DNA of 37,851 nt from a virus. Below are positions 12,772-19,708 of the stretch, piece after piece. The stretch lies in the IMG/VR virus record IMGVR_UViG_3300005511_000039, positions 1 to 37,851 of that record; one strand, given 5' to 3'. Made by a program: the position numbers and the translations under genes. The first letter of the stretch is position 1. Every line of letters begins with the position of its first letter. The notes beneath the pieces are model-generated. The model saw only the letters and a list, made by a program, of their open reading frames with translations, ran no database searches and was not told where the DNA came from.

Positions 12772-14169
12772 ATGAACATCCAAGAACAGATCAAGCGTCT
12801 TATGGAGACGCGCACCGCCAAGGCCCTCGAGCTGGAAGGCGTGCAGAAGAAGGCCCTCGACGAAGGCCGTACCAAGGACGAGAGCGAACGCGAAGCCTTC
12901 AAGGGTCTCACCGCCGACATCGACCAGATCGACGCCGAGTTGGTCGATCTGCGCAAGCTGGAAGCTCTGCAGGTCGAGAAGGCTGCGCCGGCAGCCGGTG
13001 GCAACCCTGCCGCAGCTGCCGGTGCGCGCGGCGCGCTCGCCACCGGTGGTGCCCCCGCGATTCACATGAGCCGCGATGCCGACGAGAAGTTCAAGGGCCA
13101 GAACTACACCCGCATGGTGATCGCCAAGGCGCTGGCGCGTCTGAGCGATGGCGACTACACGCCGCTGCAGATCGCGCAGGCACGCTGGGGCCAGACGAAC
13201 CCCACCCTCATCAACGTGATGAAAGCTGCGGTTCCTGGCGGCGGCACCGGCGCGGGCGAGTGGGGCTCGGAACTGGCGGCCATCGACCAGCGCTACACCG
13301 GCGACTTCATCGAGTACCTGTATTCGATGACGGTCTTCGACAAGCTGCCGCTGCGCCAGGTGCCGCACAACGTGCAAATCAAGGGCCAGGACGGCGCCGC
13401 GACTGCGTACTGGGTTGGCCAGTCGAAGGCCATCCCGGCGACCACCGCCGACTTCTTCGCGGTCAACCTGACGCCGTTGAAGGTTGCCGCGCTGGCGGTC
13501 GTGTCGAACGAGCTGCTGCGCGATTCCAGCCCTGCCGCCGAGCAGCTGGTGCGCGATGCACTAGCCGAGGCGAGCGCGCAGCGCGTGGACACCACGTTCC
13601 TGTCGGCTGCAGCCGCGAGCGCTGGCGTTGCGCCGGCTGGCATCCTGAACGGCCTCACTGGCATTACGTCGGCTGGCACGGACGGCGAAGGCCTGCGCGC
13701 GGACATCAAGGCGCTGTACGCACCGTTCATCGCCGCGAAGAACGCCAACGGCCTGCAGCTGGTCACCACGCCGTCGCTCGGGAAGTCCATCCAGCTCATG
13801 ACCAACGCCATGGGCCAGACCGAGTTCCCGAACATCGGCGCGAACGGTGGCACGCTCCTGGGCGACCCGGTGGTCACGGGCGACAACGTCGGCAGCGGCC
13901 AGCTCATCCTGCTGAAGCCCTCCGACATCTACCGCATCGGCGACTCCGGTGTGCAGGTGTCGGTGTCGCGCGAGGCGATGATCGAGCAGGACACCGCGCC
14001 GACCGGCGCTACCGACACGCCGGTGGCCGCTTCCGCGAACATGACTTCGATGTTCCAGAGCGAATCGACCGCCATCAAGATCGTGCGCTCGATCAACTTC
14101 GCGAAGCGTCGCGCGTCTGCCGTGGCCTTCGTGACGGGTGCTGACTACGGCGCTCCCGACACGCCGTAA
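12772..14169 (+). CDS. Major capsid protein, HK97 gp5-like
   Basis: A 465-aa capsid subunit. Residues 1-75 form the charged, helical delta/scaffold domain (MNIQEQIKRLMETRTAKALE, later KGLTADIDQIDAELVDLRKL). An Ala/Gly-rich stretch (about 72-97) follows and is the likely site of protease cleavage. The mature fold shows a GEWGSELAAIDQRYTGDFIE loop, PHNVQIKGQDGAATAYWVGQ in the E-loop region, and VSNELLRDSSPAAEQLVRDA in the spine helix. It is somewhat longer than HK97 gp5 (385 aa). GAAAGAA precedes the ATG. Confidence 0.93.
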   Translation: MNIQEQIKRLMETRTAKALELEGVQKKALDEGRTKDESEREAFKGLTADIDQIDAELVDLRKLEALQVEKAAPAAGGNPAAAAGARGALATGGAPAIHMSRDADEKFKGQNYTRMVIAKALARLSDGDYTPLQIAQARWGQTNPTLINVMKAAVPGGGTGAGEWGSELAAIDQRYTGDFIEYLYSMTVFDKLPLRQVPHNVQIKGQDGAATAYWVGQSKAIPATTADFFAVNLTPLKVAALAVVSNELLRDSSPAAEQLVRDALAEASAQRVDTTFLSAAAASAGVAPAGILNGLTGITSAGTDGEGLRADIKALYAPFIAAKNANGLQLVTTPSLGKSIQLMTNAMGQTEFPNIGANGGTLLGDPVVTGDNVGSGQLILLKPSDIYRIGDSGVQVSVSREAMIEQDTAPTGATDTPVAASANMTSMFQSESTAIKIVRSINFAKRRASAVAFVTGADYGAPDTP

Positions 14170-14223
14170 GCGTGACCCCGCCGAGCCCTGCGGGGTTCGG
14201 CTCCCAATCCCCAAGGAGCCGCC

Positions 14224-14472
14224 ATGCGTGAAGACCTCGAAGCCCTCAAAAATTTCACCTATGCAGGCCGCGCGCTGCAGGCGGGTGAAACGTTCAGCGC
14301 TCCTCGCCGCGATGCTCGCGCGCTGCGCGCGGTACGCCGCGCAAAACCCGCCGACACCTACGTGACCACGGAAGAAAAGCCATCTGTTACCAAGACCGAG
14401 GCCAGCGCGCCCGGGAAAACGACCGCCGCCAGGAAGGCGCCGGCAAAGAAGGCGAAGGCGACCAGCAAGTGA
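14224..14472 (+). CDS. Small basic protein between capsid and portal, 82 aa
   Basis: A short globular N-terminus (MREDLEALKNFTYAGRALQA, then GETFSAPRRDARALRAVRRA) and a Lys/Ala/Pro-rich tail (about residues 55-82) that could contact DNA or capsid. AAGGAGCC precedes the ATG, and its stop overlaps the GTG start of the portal gene. The family is not recognised by name. Similar small basic proteins occur in this slot in related prophages, possibly head-associated. Confidence 0.65.
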   Translation: MREDLEALKNFTYAGRALQAGETFSAPRRDARALRAVRRAKPADTYVTTEEKPSVTKTEASAPGKTTAARKAPAKKAKATSK

Positions 14473-15872
14473 ACACGTTCGGGTCGTACCTCCGCGAGCA
14501 GGCGATCGAGAAGGCCGCACGAACTGGCGCTGTTGCTATTGCGCAGCCGCGTGGCGCGGTCACGCTGGATGCCAGCGGCGCGTGGATCGACATCACGCCG
14601 GCGCAGCCGCCGGGCTACTTTCAGCTTGACATCAAGGTCCGGCCCGAAACGGTGCTGTCGCACCCGGCGGTTTTCTCGTGCGTGACGGTGATCTCGAACG
14701 ACATCGGCAAGCTGCGCACCCGCCTGATGAAGCAGGGCGAAAACGGCATCTGGGCCGAGGCGCAGAGCGCTGCCTATTCGCCTGTCCTGCGCCGTCCGAA
14801 CAGCTACCAGAACCACATTCAGTTTCGGCAGTGGTGGATCATCTCGAAACTGATCTGGGGCAATGCCTACGTGCTGAAGGTCCGCGACGGCCGAGGCGTG
14901 GTGGTTGGGATGTACATCCTCGACCCTGCGCTGGTGATGCCCATGATCTCGCCGGACGGCTCGATCTTCTATCAGCTCATGCAGGACAACCTTTCGGGCC
15001 TGCAGGACCCCACCATCTTCGTCCCGGCCTCGGAAATCATCCATGACCGGATGAACTGCCTGTTCCACCCGCTGGTGGGAGTGTCGCCGCTGTTCTCGGC
15101 CGCGCTGCCGGCCTCGAGCGGCCTGGAGATCCTTCGGGACTCTCAGCGCTTTTTCAGTCAGGGTGCGAAGCCCAGCGGCATCCTGGCGGCTCCTGGCGCC
15201 ATCAGCGACGGCACCGCGAAGGAGCTGAAGGAATATTGGAACAGCAATTTCACTGGCGCGAACGCTGGCCGCGTGGCTGTCGTCGGCGATGGTCTGAAGT
15301 ACGAACCCATCCGCATGACTGCAGTGGACTCGCAGACGAAGGAACAACTGAACACGAGCGCCGAGATGGTGGCGCAGGTGTTCCACGTCCCCGGTTTCAA
15401 GGTGGGCGGTCCCATTCCCGCTGGTCAGAAGGTGGGTGACCTCAACCAGATCTATTTCAGCGATGCGTTGCATTCGCTGATCGAGGAAATGGAAGCCTGC
15501 CTGGACGATGGTCTCTCGCTGCCGGCCGAGTACCGCACCGAACTGGATCTCGCCAACCTGCTGCGTATGGACCAGGCGACGCAGGCCGACGTGACCGTGA
15601 AGCTGGTGAGCGGCGGCGTGAAGACGCCGAACGAGGGTCGTGCCGATCACAACCTGCCGCCGCTGGTCGGCGGCGACACGGTCTACATGCAGCAGCAGGA
15701 CTTCCCGCTGGATCAGGTGCGGCTGAACAAGATCGAGCCACCCGCGCCGCCGCCTCCGCCGCCCGCACCTCCCGCGCCGGCCCCGGAGCCCGACGACGAA
15801 GAGCTGTCCGAAGGAGAGCGCCGCGAGCTTGCCGACTACATTGCGAAGGAGCTTGAATGCGAGCCGACCTGA
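14469..15872 (+). CDS. Portal protein, HK97 gp3-like
   Basis: A 467-aa portal subunit; twelve form the vertex ring through which DNA is packaged. Typical segments are HPAVFSCVTVISNDIGKLRT, WWIISKLIWGNAYVLKVRDG, HDRMNCLFHPLVGVSPLFSA, QRFFSQGAKPSGILAAPGAI and NTSAEMVAQVFHVPGFKVGG. The C-terminal tail is a Pro-rich linker (about residues 417-434) followed by acidic DDEELSEGERRE. It starts with GTG (GTGA overlap). Its place after protease and capsid, rather than before them as in HK97, is notable. Confidence 0.92.
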   Translation: MNTFGSYLREQAIEKAARTGAVAIAQPRGAVTLDASGAWIDITPAQPPGYFQLDIKVRPETVLSHPAVFSCVTVISNDIGKLRTRLMKQGENGIWAEAQSAAYSPVLRRPNSYQNHIQFRQWWIISKLIWGNAYVLKVRDGRGVVVGMYILDPALVMPMISPDGSIFYQLMQDNLSGLQDPTIFVPASEIIHDRMNCLFHPLVGVSPLFSAALPASSGLEILRDSQRFFSQGAKPSGILAAPGAISDGTAKELKEYWNSNFTGANAGRVAVVGDGLKYEPIRMTAVDSQTKEQLNTSAEMVAQVFHVPGFKVGGPIPAGQKVGDLNQIYFSDALHSLIEEMEACLDDGLSLPAEYRTELDLANLLRMDQATQADVTVKLVSGGVKTPNEGRADHNLPPLVGGDTVYMQQQDFPLDQVRLNKIEPPAPPPPPPAPPAPAPEPDDEELSEGERRELADYIAKELECEPT

Positions 15873-16744
15873 AAGCGCTGGCCGACATCGTCATCCAGAC
15901 AATCCGCGCAGCTGTTGCGCCCATCGCCAAGCGCATGGAAGAGCTCGATCTGGTCGTGAAGGGAATTCCCGAGACTCTGTCGCCCAGCATCGAAGAGACT
16001 GTGAAAAAGGCTGTGGAGGCACTGCCCCGTCCAAGGGACGGCCAAGATTTTCCAGCCGAGGAGGTGGCTCGGATGGTCGAGGCCGCCGTTTCTGCGCTTC
16101 CAGCGGCAAAGGACGGCGAGCCAGGCGAGAGCGTGAGCATTGCCGATCTGGAGCCTGTGGTCGCCGAGGCTGTGTCCAAGGCAGTTGCGGAGATCCCTGC
16201 GCCGAAGGACGGGCAGAGCGTGCCGATCGAAGAGGTGCGGCGAATGGTCGACGAAGCGGTGGAGAAGGCTATGTCGGCCGTTCCGCCAGCCAAAGACGGC
16301 GAGCACGGCCGCGACGCGTTGCAGCTCGAACTGCAGCCCGAGATCGACATGGAGAAGGCCTACCCCCGCGGCACCTACGCGCGGCACGCTGGCGGCCTCT
16401 GGCGCTCTTTCGAGACGACGAAGGGTCTGCACGGCTGGGAATGCGTCGTGGATGGCATCGCCGATCTGCGCATCGAGCAGCCGAGCGCACGCGAGTTCAC
16501 GCTTGTGGCGCGCACGTCGAGCGGCGCCGAGTTGTCGAAGTCGATCAAGGTCGCCGCGCTGGTGGACAAGGGCGTTTTCCGCGCGGAGGAGGGCTACGAG
16601 GCCGGCGACGGCGTGACCTGGGGCGGCTCGTTCTTCATCGCGCAGAAGGATGCGCCGCTGGGCAAGCCCGGCGAACCCGGCTGCGACGGCTGGCGCCTGG
16701 CCGTGAAGCGTGGCCGGGACGCAGGCAAGGGGGTTTCGGTATGA
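15857..16744 (+). CDS. Repeat-containing neck/head-associated protein with carbohydrate-binding-like modules, 295 aa
   Basis: The N-terminal 40 residues are helical. Residues about 43-150 contain four imperfect repeats, each an amphipathic helix ending in PRPRDGQ, PAAKDGE, PAPKDGQ or PPAKDGE. Two short modules follow. One is YPRGTYARHAGGLWRSF with GWECVVDG; the other is FRAEEGYEAGDGVTWGGSFF with GWRLAVKRGRDAGKG. Both resemble chitin/carbohydrate-binding (CBM5/12-like) folds. The gene overlaps the portal 3' end by 16 nt and the connector start by ATGA. It may be a fibrous decoration on the head or neck that adheres to glycans. This is inferred from domain type and position. Confidence 0.75.
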   Translation: MRADLKALADIVIQTIRAAVAPIAKRMEELDLVVKGIPETLSPSIEETVKKAVEALPRPRDGQDFPAEEVARMVEAAVSALPAAKDGEPGESVSIADLEPVVAEAVSKAVAEIPAPKDGQSVPIEEVRRMVDEAVEKAMSAVPPAKDGEHGRDALQLELQPEIDMEKAYPRGTYARHAGGLWRSFETTKGLHGWECVVDGIADLRIEQPSAREFTLVARTSSGAELSKSIKVAALVDKGVFRAEEGYEAGDGVTWGGSFFIAQKDAPLGKPGEPGCDGWRLAVKRGRDAGKGVSV

Positions 16745-17100
16745 CGATGCTGGTGACGCTCGGACAGGCCTCCGATCACCTGCGCCGCGATTCGGCCGAC
16801 GATGACGCTGACCTCACGCTGAAGATCCACGCCGCCTCGGGCTCGGTGCTGGGCTACCTGAAGGGCGCGAACCACCTGGTGCAGCAGGTCGACGGAGACG
16901 GCAAGCCGGTGTTCGACGAGGACGGCAAGCCGGTCTACACCGATCAGGTGCTGTACGAGGTGCAGGCCGCGACGCTGCTGATGGTGGGCTACCTATACCG
17001 GGCCCGCGACAACGACAAGGACCACGAGTACGAACAGGGCTTTCTGCCGCGGCCTGTCACTGCGCTGCTGTACGGCCTGCGCACGCCGGCAATCGCATGA
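16741..17100 (+). CDS. gp6-like head-tail connector
   Basis: A 119-aa protein. LVTLGQASDHLRRDSADDDA, then DLTLKIHAASGSVLGYLKGA and VQAATLLMVGYLYRARDN show the helical bundle of the gp6/gp15-type connector that sits under the portal. The frame is open far upstream, but the ATG at 16741 overlapping the previous stop gives the family N-terminus. A short insert (VDGDGKPVFDEDGKPVYTDQ) includes a duplicated DGKPV motif. Confidence 0.88.
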   Translation: MTMLVTLGQASDHLRRDSADDDADLTLKIHAASGSVLGYLKGANHLVQQVDGDGKPVFDEDGKPVYTDQVLYEVQAATLLMVGYLYRARDNDKDHEYEQGFLPRPVTALLYGLRTPAIA

Positions 17101-17444
17101 CGCTCGACGCCGGAACCCTGAACCGCCGGGTGTCGCTGCAGCGCCTGGTGGTGGCTCAAGACCAGGCCACCGAAGCCCGGGTCGAGACGTGGGTCGAGGT
17201 CGCCAAGGTGTGGGCGAATATCCGCTACCTAAACGGCACCGAGACCGTGAAGGCGGCCACGCCGACGGCCATCGCCAAGGCTTCGATCCGCATCCGCTTC
17301 CGCGACGACATCGAGGACAGCTGGCGCGTCGTCTACGCCTCCAACGGCAAGACGACGCTTTTCAACATCACCGCGATCCTGGTCGACCTGCAGGGGCGCG
17401 AGTTCGTCGACCTGGCGGTCGAGACGGGAGCAAACAATGGCTGA
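17097..17444 (+). CDS. Head-tail adaptor (head closure protein)
   Basis: A 115-aa protein of the Phage_H_T_join type: LNRRVSLQRLVVAQDQATEA, WVEVAKVWANIRYLNGTETV, then KASIRIRFRDDIEDSWRVVY. These proteins form a beta-barrel ring that closes the connector and contacts the tail. It overlaps the previous gene by ATGA and the next one by 8 nt. Confidence 0.88.
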   Translation: MTLDAGTLNRRVSLQRLVVAQDQATEARVETWVEVAKVWANIRYLNGTETVKAATPTAIAKASIRIRFRDDIEDSWRVVYASNGKTTLFNITAILVDLQGREFVDLAVETGANNG

Positions 17445-17661
17445 CGTGATGACGCCGACGGAAGGGGAGGGCGCAGACCTGCGCGACTTGCTGGCCGAGC
17501 GCCTGGGTGTGCCGAAGCATGCCAAGTGGTTCGAAGTGCGCTTCGCACTGGGCGAGCCGGTCACGGTCCGCTGCGCGTACATGGCCAGCCTGCGGCCTGA
17601 GCCGTCCGACGACGACGAAGATCCGGAGCCGCAGGCCGGCAATGGGGGGCTCGATGGCTGA
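17437..17661 (+). CDS. Hypothetical neck-region protein, 74 aa
   Basis: A small acidic protein (GEGADLRDLLAERLGVPKHA, then KWFEVRFALGEPVTVRCAYM) with a very acidic C-terminus (SDDDEDPEPQ). It overlaps both neighbours by 8 nt, supporting a real, translationally coupled gene. The family is not recognised; position suggests a role in head-tail joining. Confidence 0.65.
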   Translation: MADVMTPTEGEGADLRDLLAERLGVPKHAKWFEVRFALGEPVTVRCAYMASLRPEPSDDDEDPEPQAGNGGLDG

Positions 17662-18163
17662 CACCCAGACCCTGCACGGCCTTGACGGTGTGCTCGAGCG
17701 CATGCGTTCGCTGCCGCCGGCCATTGTGAGCAAGAAGGGCGGCATCGTCGCGCCGGCGCTGGGCAAGGGTGGAAACGTGATCCAGAAGGAGGCCCAGGCC
17801 AACGTCCGAAAGGTCACGCGCAACAGCATCGGTGAGGGCTACGCCAACACCGACGTGCTGGCCAAGGCCATCGTCGTGCGCCGCGATCCCAACCCGCAGC
17901 GCAGTGGCGCCGCTGAGCGCTACCGCGTGCTGATCGCGCGTGGGCGCAAGTACGGCGACCGGTTGAACAAGAAGGGCGGCAAGCCGCTGACCGCGGTGAT
18001 GACGGGGCGGTGGCTTGAATTTGGCGATGAGCATCAGCCGGCCGAGCCCTGGATGACGCCAGCGTTCATGAGTGCCAGGCAGCGCGCGCTGAACACAGTG
18101 GTAGATGAACTGGGCAAGGGGCTGCAGCGGGCAATCCGCAAGGCAGAGCGGGGAGCAAAGTGA
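17654..18163 (+). CDS. HK97 gp10-family head-tail/tail completion protein
   Basis: A 169-aa protein matching the gp10 family: GLDGVLERMRSLPPAIVSKK, GNVIQKEAQANVRKVTRN, RGRKYGDRLNKKGGKPLTAV, then MTGRWLEFGDEHQPAEPWMT and PAFMSARQRALNTVV. The PAEPWMTPAF segment is the family's C-terminal signature. It helps join the head to the tail. The start at 17654 overlaps the previous stop region and gives the family-typical length. Confidence 0.9.
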   Translation: MADTQTLHGLDGVLERMRSLPPAIVSKKGGIVAPALGKGGNVIQKEAQANVRKVTRNSIGEGYANTDVLAKAIVVRRDPNPQRSGAAERYRVLIARGRKYGDRLNKKGGKPLTAVMTGRWLEFGDEHQPAEPWMTPAFMSARQRALNTVVDELGKGLQRAIRKAERGAK

Positions 18164-18546
18164 TGCTGCCGAAGATCCTGCACCTGCTGAAGGCCTCGCC
18201 GGCGGTCACCGCGCTGATCGGCGCCGGCACCGACCCCATTACCGACCCGGTGCGCGTGTTTCGGCATGGTGATGCGCCGCAGGGCGTTCTCGCGCCCTAC
18301 GTGACGTGGAGTGCCCCGGCCGGCGCCCCCGAAAACACCTTCGACGGCGCGGACTCCGATGTCTGGCGCGTGCACGTTGATTGCTGGTCCGACGGCGACC
18401 TGCAGATCGAGCAACTGGCGGAAGCGGTGCGCAATGCCCTGGAGGTTGCCGCCCACTGCGTGGCCTACACCGCCAACGAACGCAACCCGGAGACGAAGCG
18501 CTATCGCATTGGCTTCGCCTTCGATTTCATCCTCTCGCGCAACTGA
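18163..18546 (+). CDS. DUF3168 tail completion protein (tail terminator)
   Basis: A 127-aa protein with DUF3168 features: LPKILHLLKASPAVTALIG, VFRHGDAPQGVLAPYVTW, WRVHVDCWSDGDLQIEQLAE, then RYRIGFAFDFILSRN. Family members (SPP1 gp17-like) cap the growing tail tube and bind the head. ATG at 18163 (TGATG overlap) is chosen; GTG at 18160 would add one residue. A hairpin-T site follows within 25 nt of the stop. Confidence 0.88.
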   Translation: MLPKILHLLKASPAVTALIGAGTDPITDPVRVFRHGDAPQGVLAPYVTWSAPAGAPENTFDGADSDVWRVHVDCWSDGDLQIEQLAEAVRNALEVAAHCVAYTANERNPETKRYRIGFAFDFILSRN

Positions 18547-18568
18547 GCGCACCGCTTTCCCAACCCTT

Positions 18569-18595
18569 GGCCGCCTTGAGCGGCCTTTCTTTTTC
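18569..18595 (+). terminator. Hairpin plus T-rich tract between neck and tail tube genes
   Basis: GGCCGC/GCGGCC, loop CTTGA, then TTTCTTTTT. It precedes the abundant tail tube gene and may adjust transcript levels. Confidence 0.65.
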
Positions 18596-18612
18596 CGCGA
18601 AGGAATAGCACC

Positions 18613-19083
18613 ATGGAACCCACCATCAAGAGCCAAGGCACGCAGCTGTACTACGCTTCGGGCCCGACGGCGGTCACCCGCATCGTTTGCCCCACGGGCG
18701 TGAGCGGCCTGGGCGGCACGCGCGACCAGATCGAGACCACCTGCCTCGACGACACCGAGGACAAGCAGTTCACCGGCGGCCTTGGCACGCCCGGCCAGGT
18801 CACGATCCCTTTCAACGTGCACAAGGGCGAGGTCAGCCACGAAGACGTGCTGGCGCTGAAGGCGTCCGGAGAGACCGTCTCGTGGGGCATCTACAGCTCG
18901 GACGCGGCCACGGCACCGACCGCCGTCGGCGGAGTCATGCAGGCCGTCACCGGCCGCGTGTCGGCCATCTTCAATGCCTACGTGGCCGACGTGACGATCG
19001 ACATCGGCGCGAACGACATCTGGAAGGGCACCATCACGCTGCAGCGCAGCGGCCCGGTGACCTGGGACCTGCTGACGGCATGA
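18613..19083 (+). CDS. Major tail tube protein
   Basis: A 156-aa tube subunit: IKSQGTQLYYASGPTAVTRI, GLGGTRDQIETTCLDDTEDK, FTGGLGTPGQVTIPFNVHKG, then ADVTIDIGANDIWKGTITLQ. These are typical of siphophage tail tube proteins of the phage_tail_3/gpV-like group. It has no added Ig-like domain. The position before the tail assembly chaperones agrees. It starts after CGCGAAGGAAT, which serves as the ribosome site. Confidence 0.9.
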   Translation: MEPTIKSQGTQLYYASGPTAVTRIVCPTGVSGLGGTRDQIETTCLDDTEDKQFTGGLGTPGQVTIPFNVHKGEVSHEDVLALKASGETVSWGIYSSDAATAPTAVGGVMQAVTGRVSAIFNAYVADVTIDIGANDIWKGTITLQRSGPVTWDLLTA

Positions 19084-19568
19084 GCAAGTACGCCGCCTTC
19101 TTCGTCTCGACGGAGATCCACAAGCGCACCGTCACGCTCGCAGACGGCTCCGAACACGAGTTGTATTTCCGCGAGCTGCCGGTTTCGATGTTCCGCAAGT
19201 TCCAGATCGCCGAGGCATCGGAAGACGAGGACGTGCGCGCCGGCAGCATGGCGAAGCTGATTGCGGCCAGCCTCTGCGAGCCGGACGGGGCGCCAGCCAT
19301 GACCTACGAGCAGGCCATGAATCTCAAGCCGAACGTCAGCAGCCGCCTGTTCGATCAGGTGATTTCTCTGGGCGGGGTGGGAAAGGGAAAAGCTTCGCCG
19401 CCAGGGGAGAAGAGTGGTTCATCTACGAACTCGCCCTCGCCCTTGGCGGCCGATCAGTCGCCGAGTGGCGAGACGCTCTCTCTCGAGAAGAGCTCGACGG
19501 CTGGCGAGAGTTCTACCGAATCCAGCCATTCGACGACTACCACCGCTATCACCGGCCCGCAGCCCTGA
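19080..19568 (+). CDS. Tail assembly chaperone, zero-frame product (gpG-like)
   Basis: The unshifted product, 162 aa. Residues 1-104 form the chaperone domain (KYAAFFVSTEIHKRTVTLAD, then LYFRELPVSMFRKFQIAEAS and AKLIAASLCEPDGAPAMTYE). Without frameshifting, translation continues for 58 codons through a Ser/Thr-rich low-complexity tail (many Ser, Thr, Glu; ending TTTTAITGPQP). In most phages the zero-frame product stops sooner, so this tail is odd and may simply be the price of overlapping coding. The start overlaps the tube-protein stop (ATGA). Confidence 0.88.
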   Translation: MSKYAAFFVSTEIHKRTVTLADGSEHELYFRELPVSMFRKFQIAEASEDEDVRAGSMAKLIAASLCEPDGAPAMTYEQAMNLKPNVSSRLFDQVISLGGVGKGKASPPGEKSGSSTNSPSPLAADQSPSGETLSLEKSSTAGESSTESSHSTTTTAITGPQP

Positions 19569-19708
19569 TCGCGCGAAGCATGTCGGGGGCGCACATGGGC
19601 GACCTGCTCGACTGGCTGCAGCCGCCACCGCCTACGGGGCACACCAGCGCTGACATGGATCTGTTCAAAGCAGCCGGCATCCGCCCACCACCGAGGAAGA
19701 CCGAATGA
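19080..19708 (+). CDS. Tail assembly chaperone fusion by -1 frameshift (gpGT-like), join(19080..19391,19391..19708)
   Basis: After codon 104 ribosomes slipping back one base on GGGAAAA enter a frame that encodes 105 more residues. It begins SFAARGEEWFIYELALALGG, then RSVAEWRDALSREELDGWRE and FYRIQPFDDYHRYHRPAAL, and ends at TGA 19706-19708. The T part has the expected Trp/Tyr-rich, helical character of tail chaperone extensions and overlaps the tape measure ATG. No start codon with a ribosome site serves this frame on its own. G and GT together load the tape measure and recruit tube subunits during tail assembly. Fusion length is about 209 aa. Confidence 0.85.
19385..19450 (+). promoter_or_regulatory. 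Programmed -1 ribosomal frameshift signal
   Basis: The slippery heptamer G GGA AAA lies at 19385-19391, exactly in X XXY YYZ register with the G frame. Five nt downstream, 19397-19406 can pair with 19440-19450 (10 bp with one bulged T, loop about 33 nt), a suitable stimulatory stem. Lambda uses GGGAAAG at the equivalent place. Confidence 0.85.

Noticed and set aside
19414-19653. Plus-strand frame in the chaperone region starting MVHLRTRPRPWR
   Set aside because: Arg/Pro-rich; it is the +1 shift from the G frame, while the real continuation is the -1 frame reached by slippage at 19385-19391.
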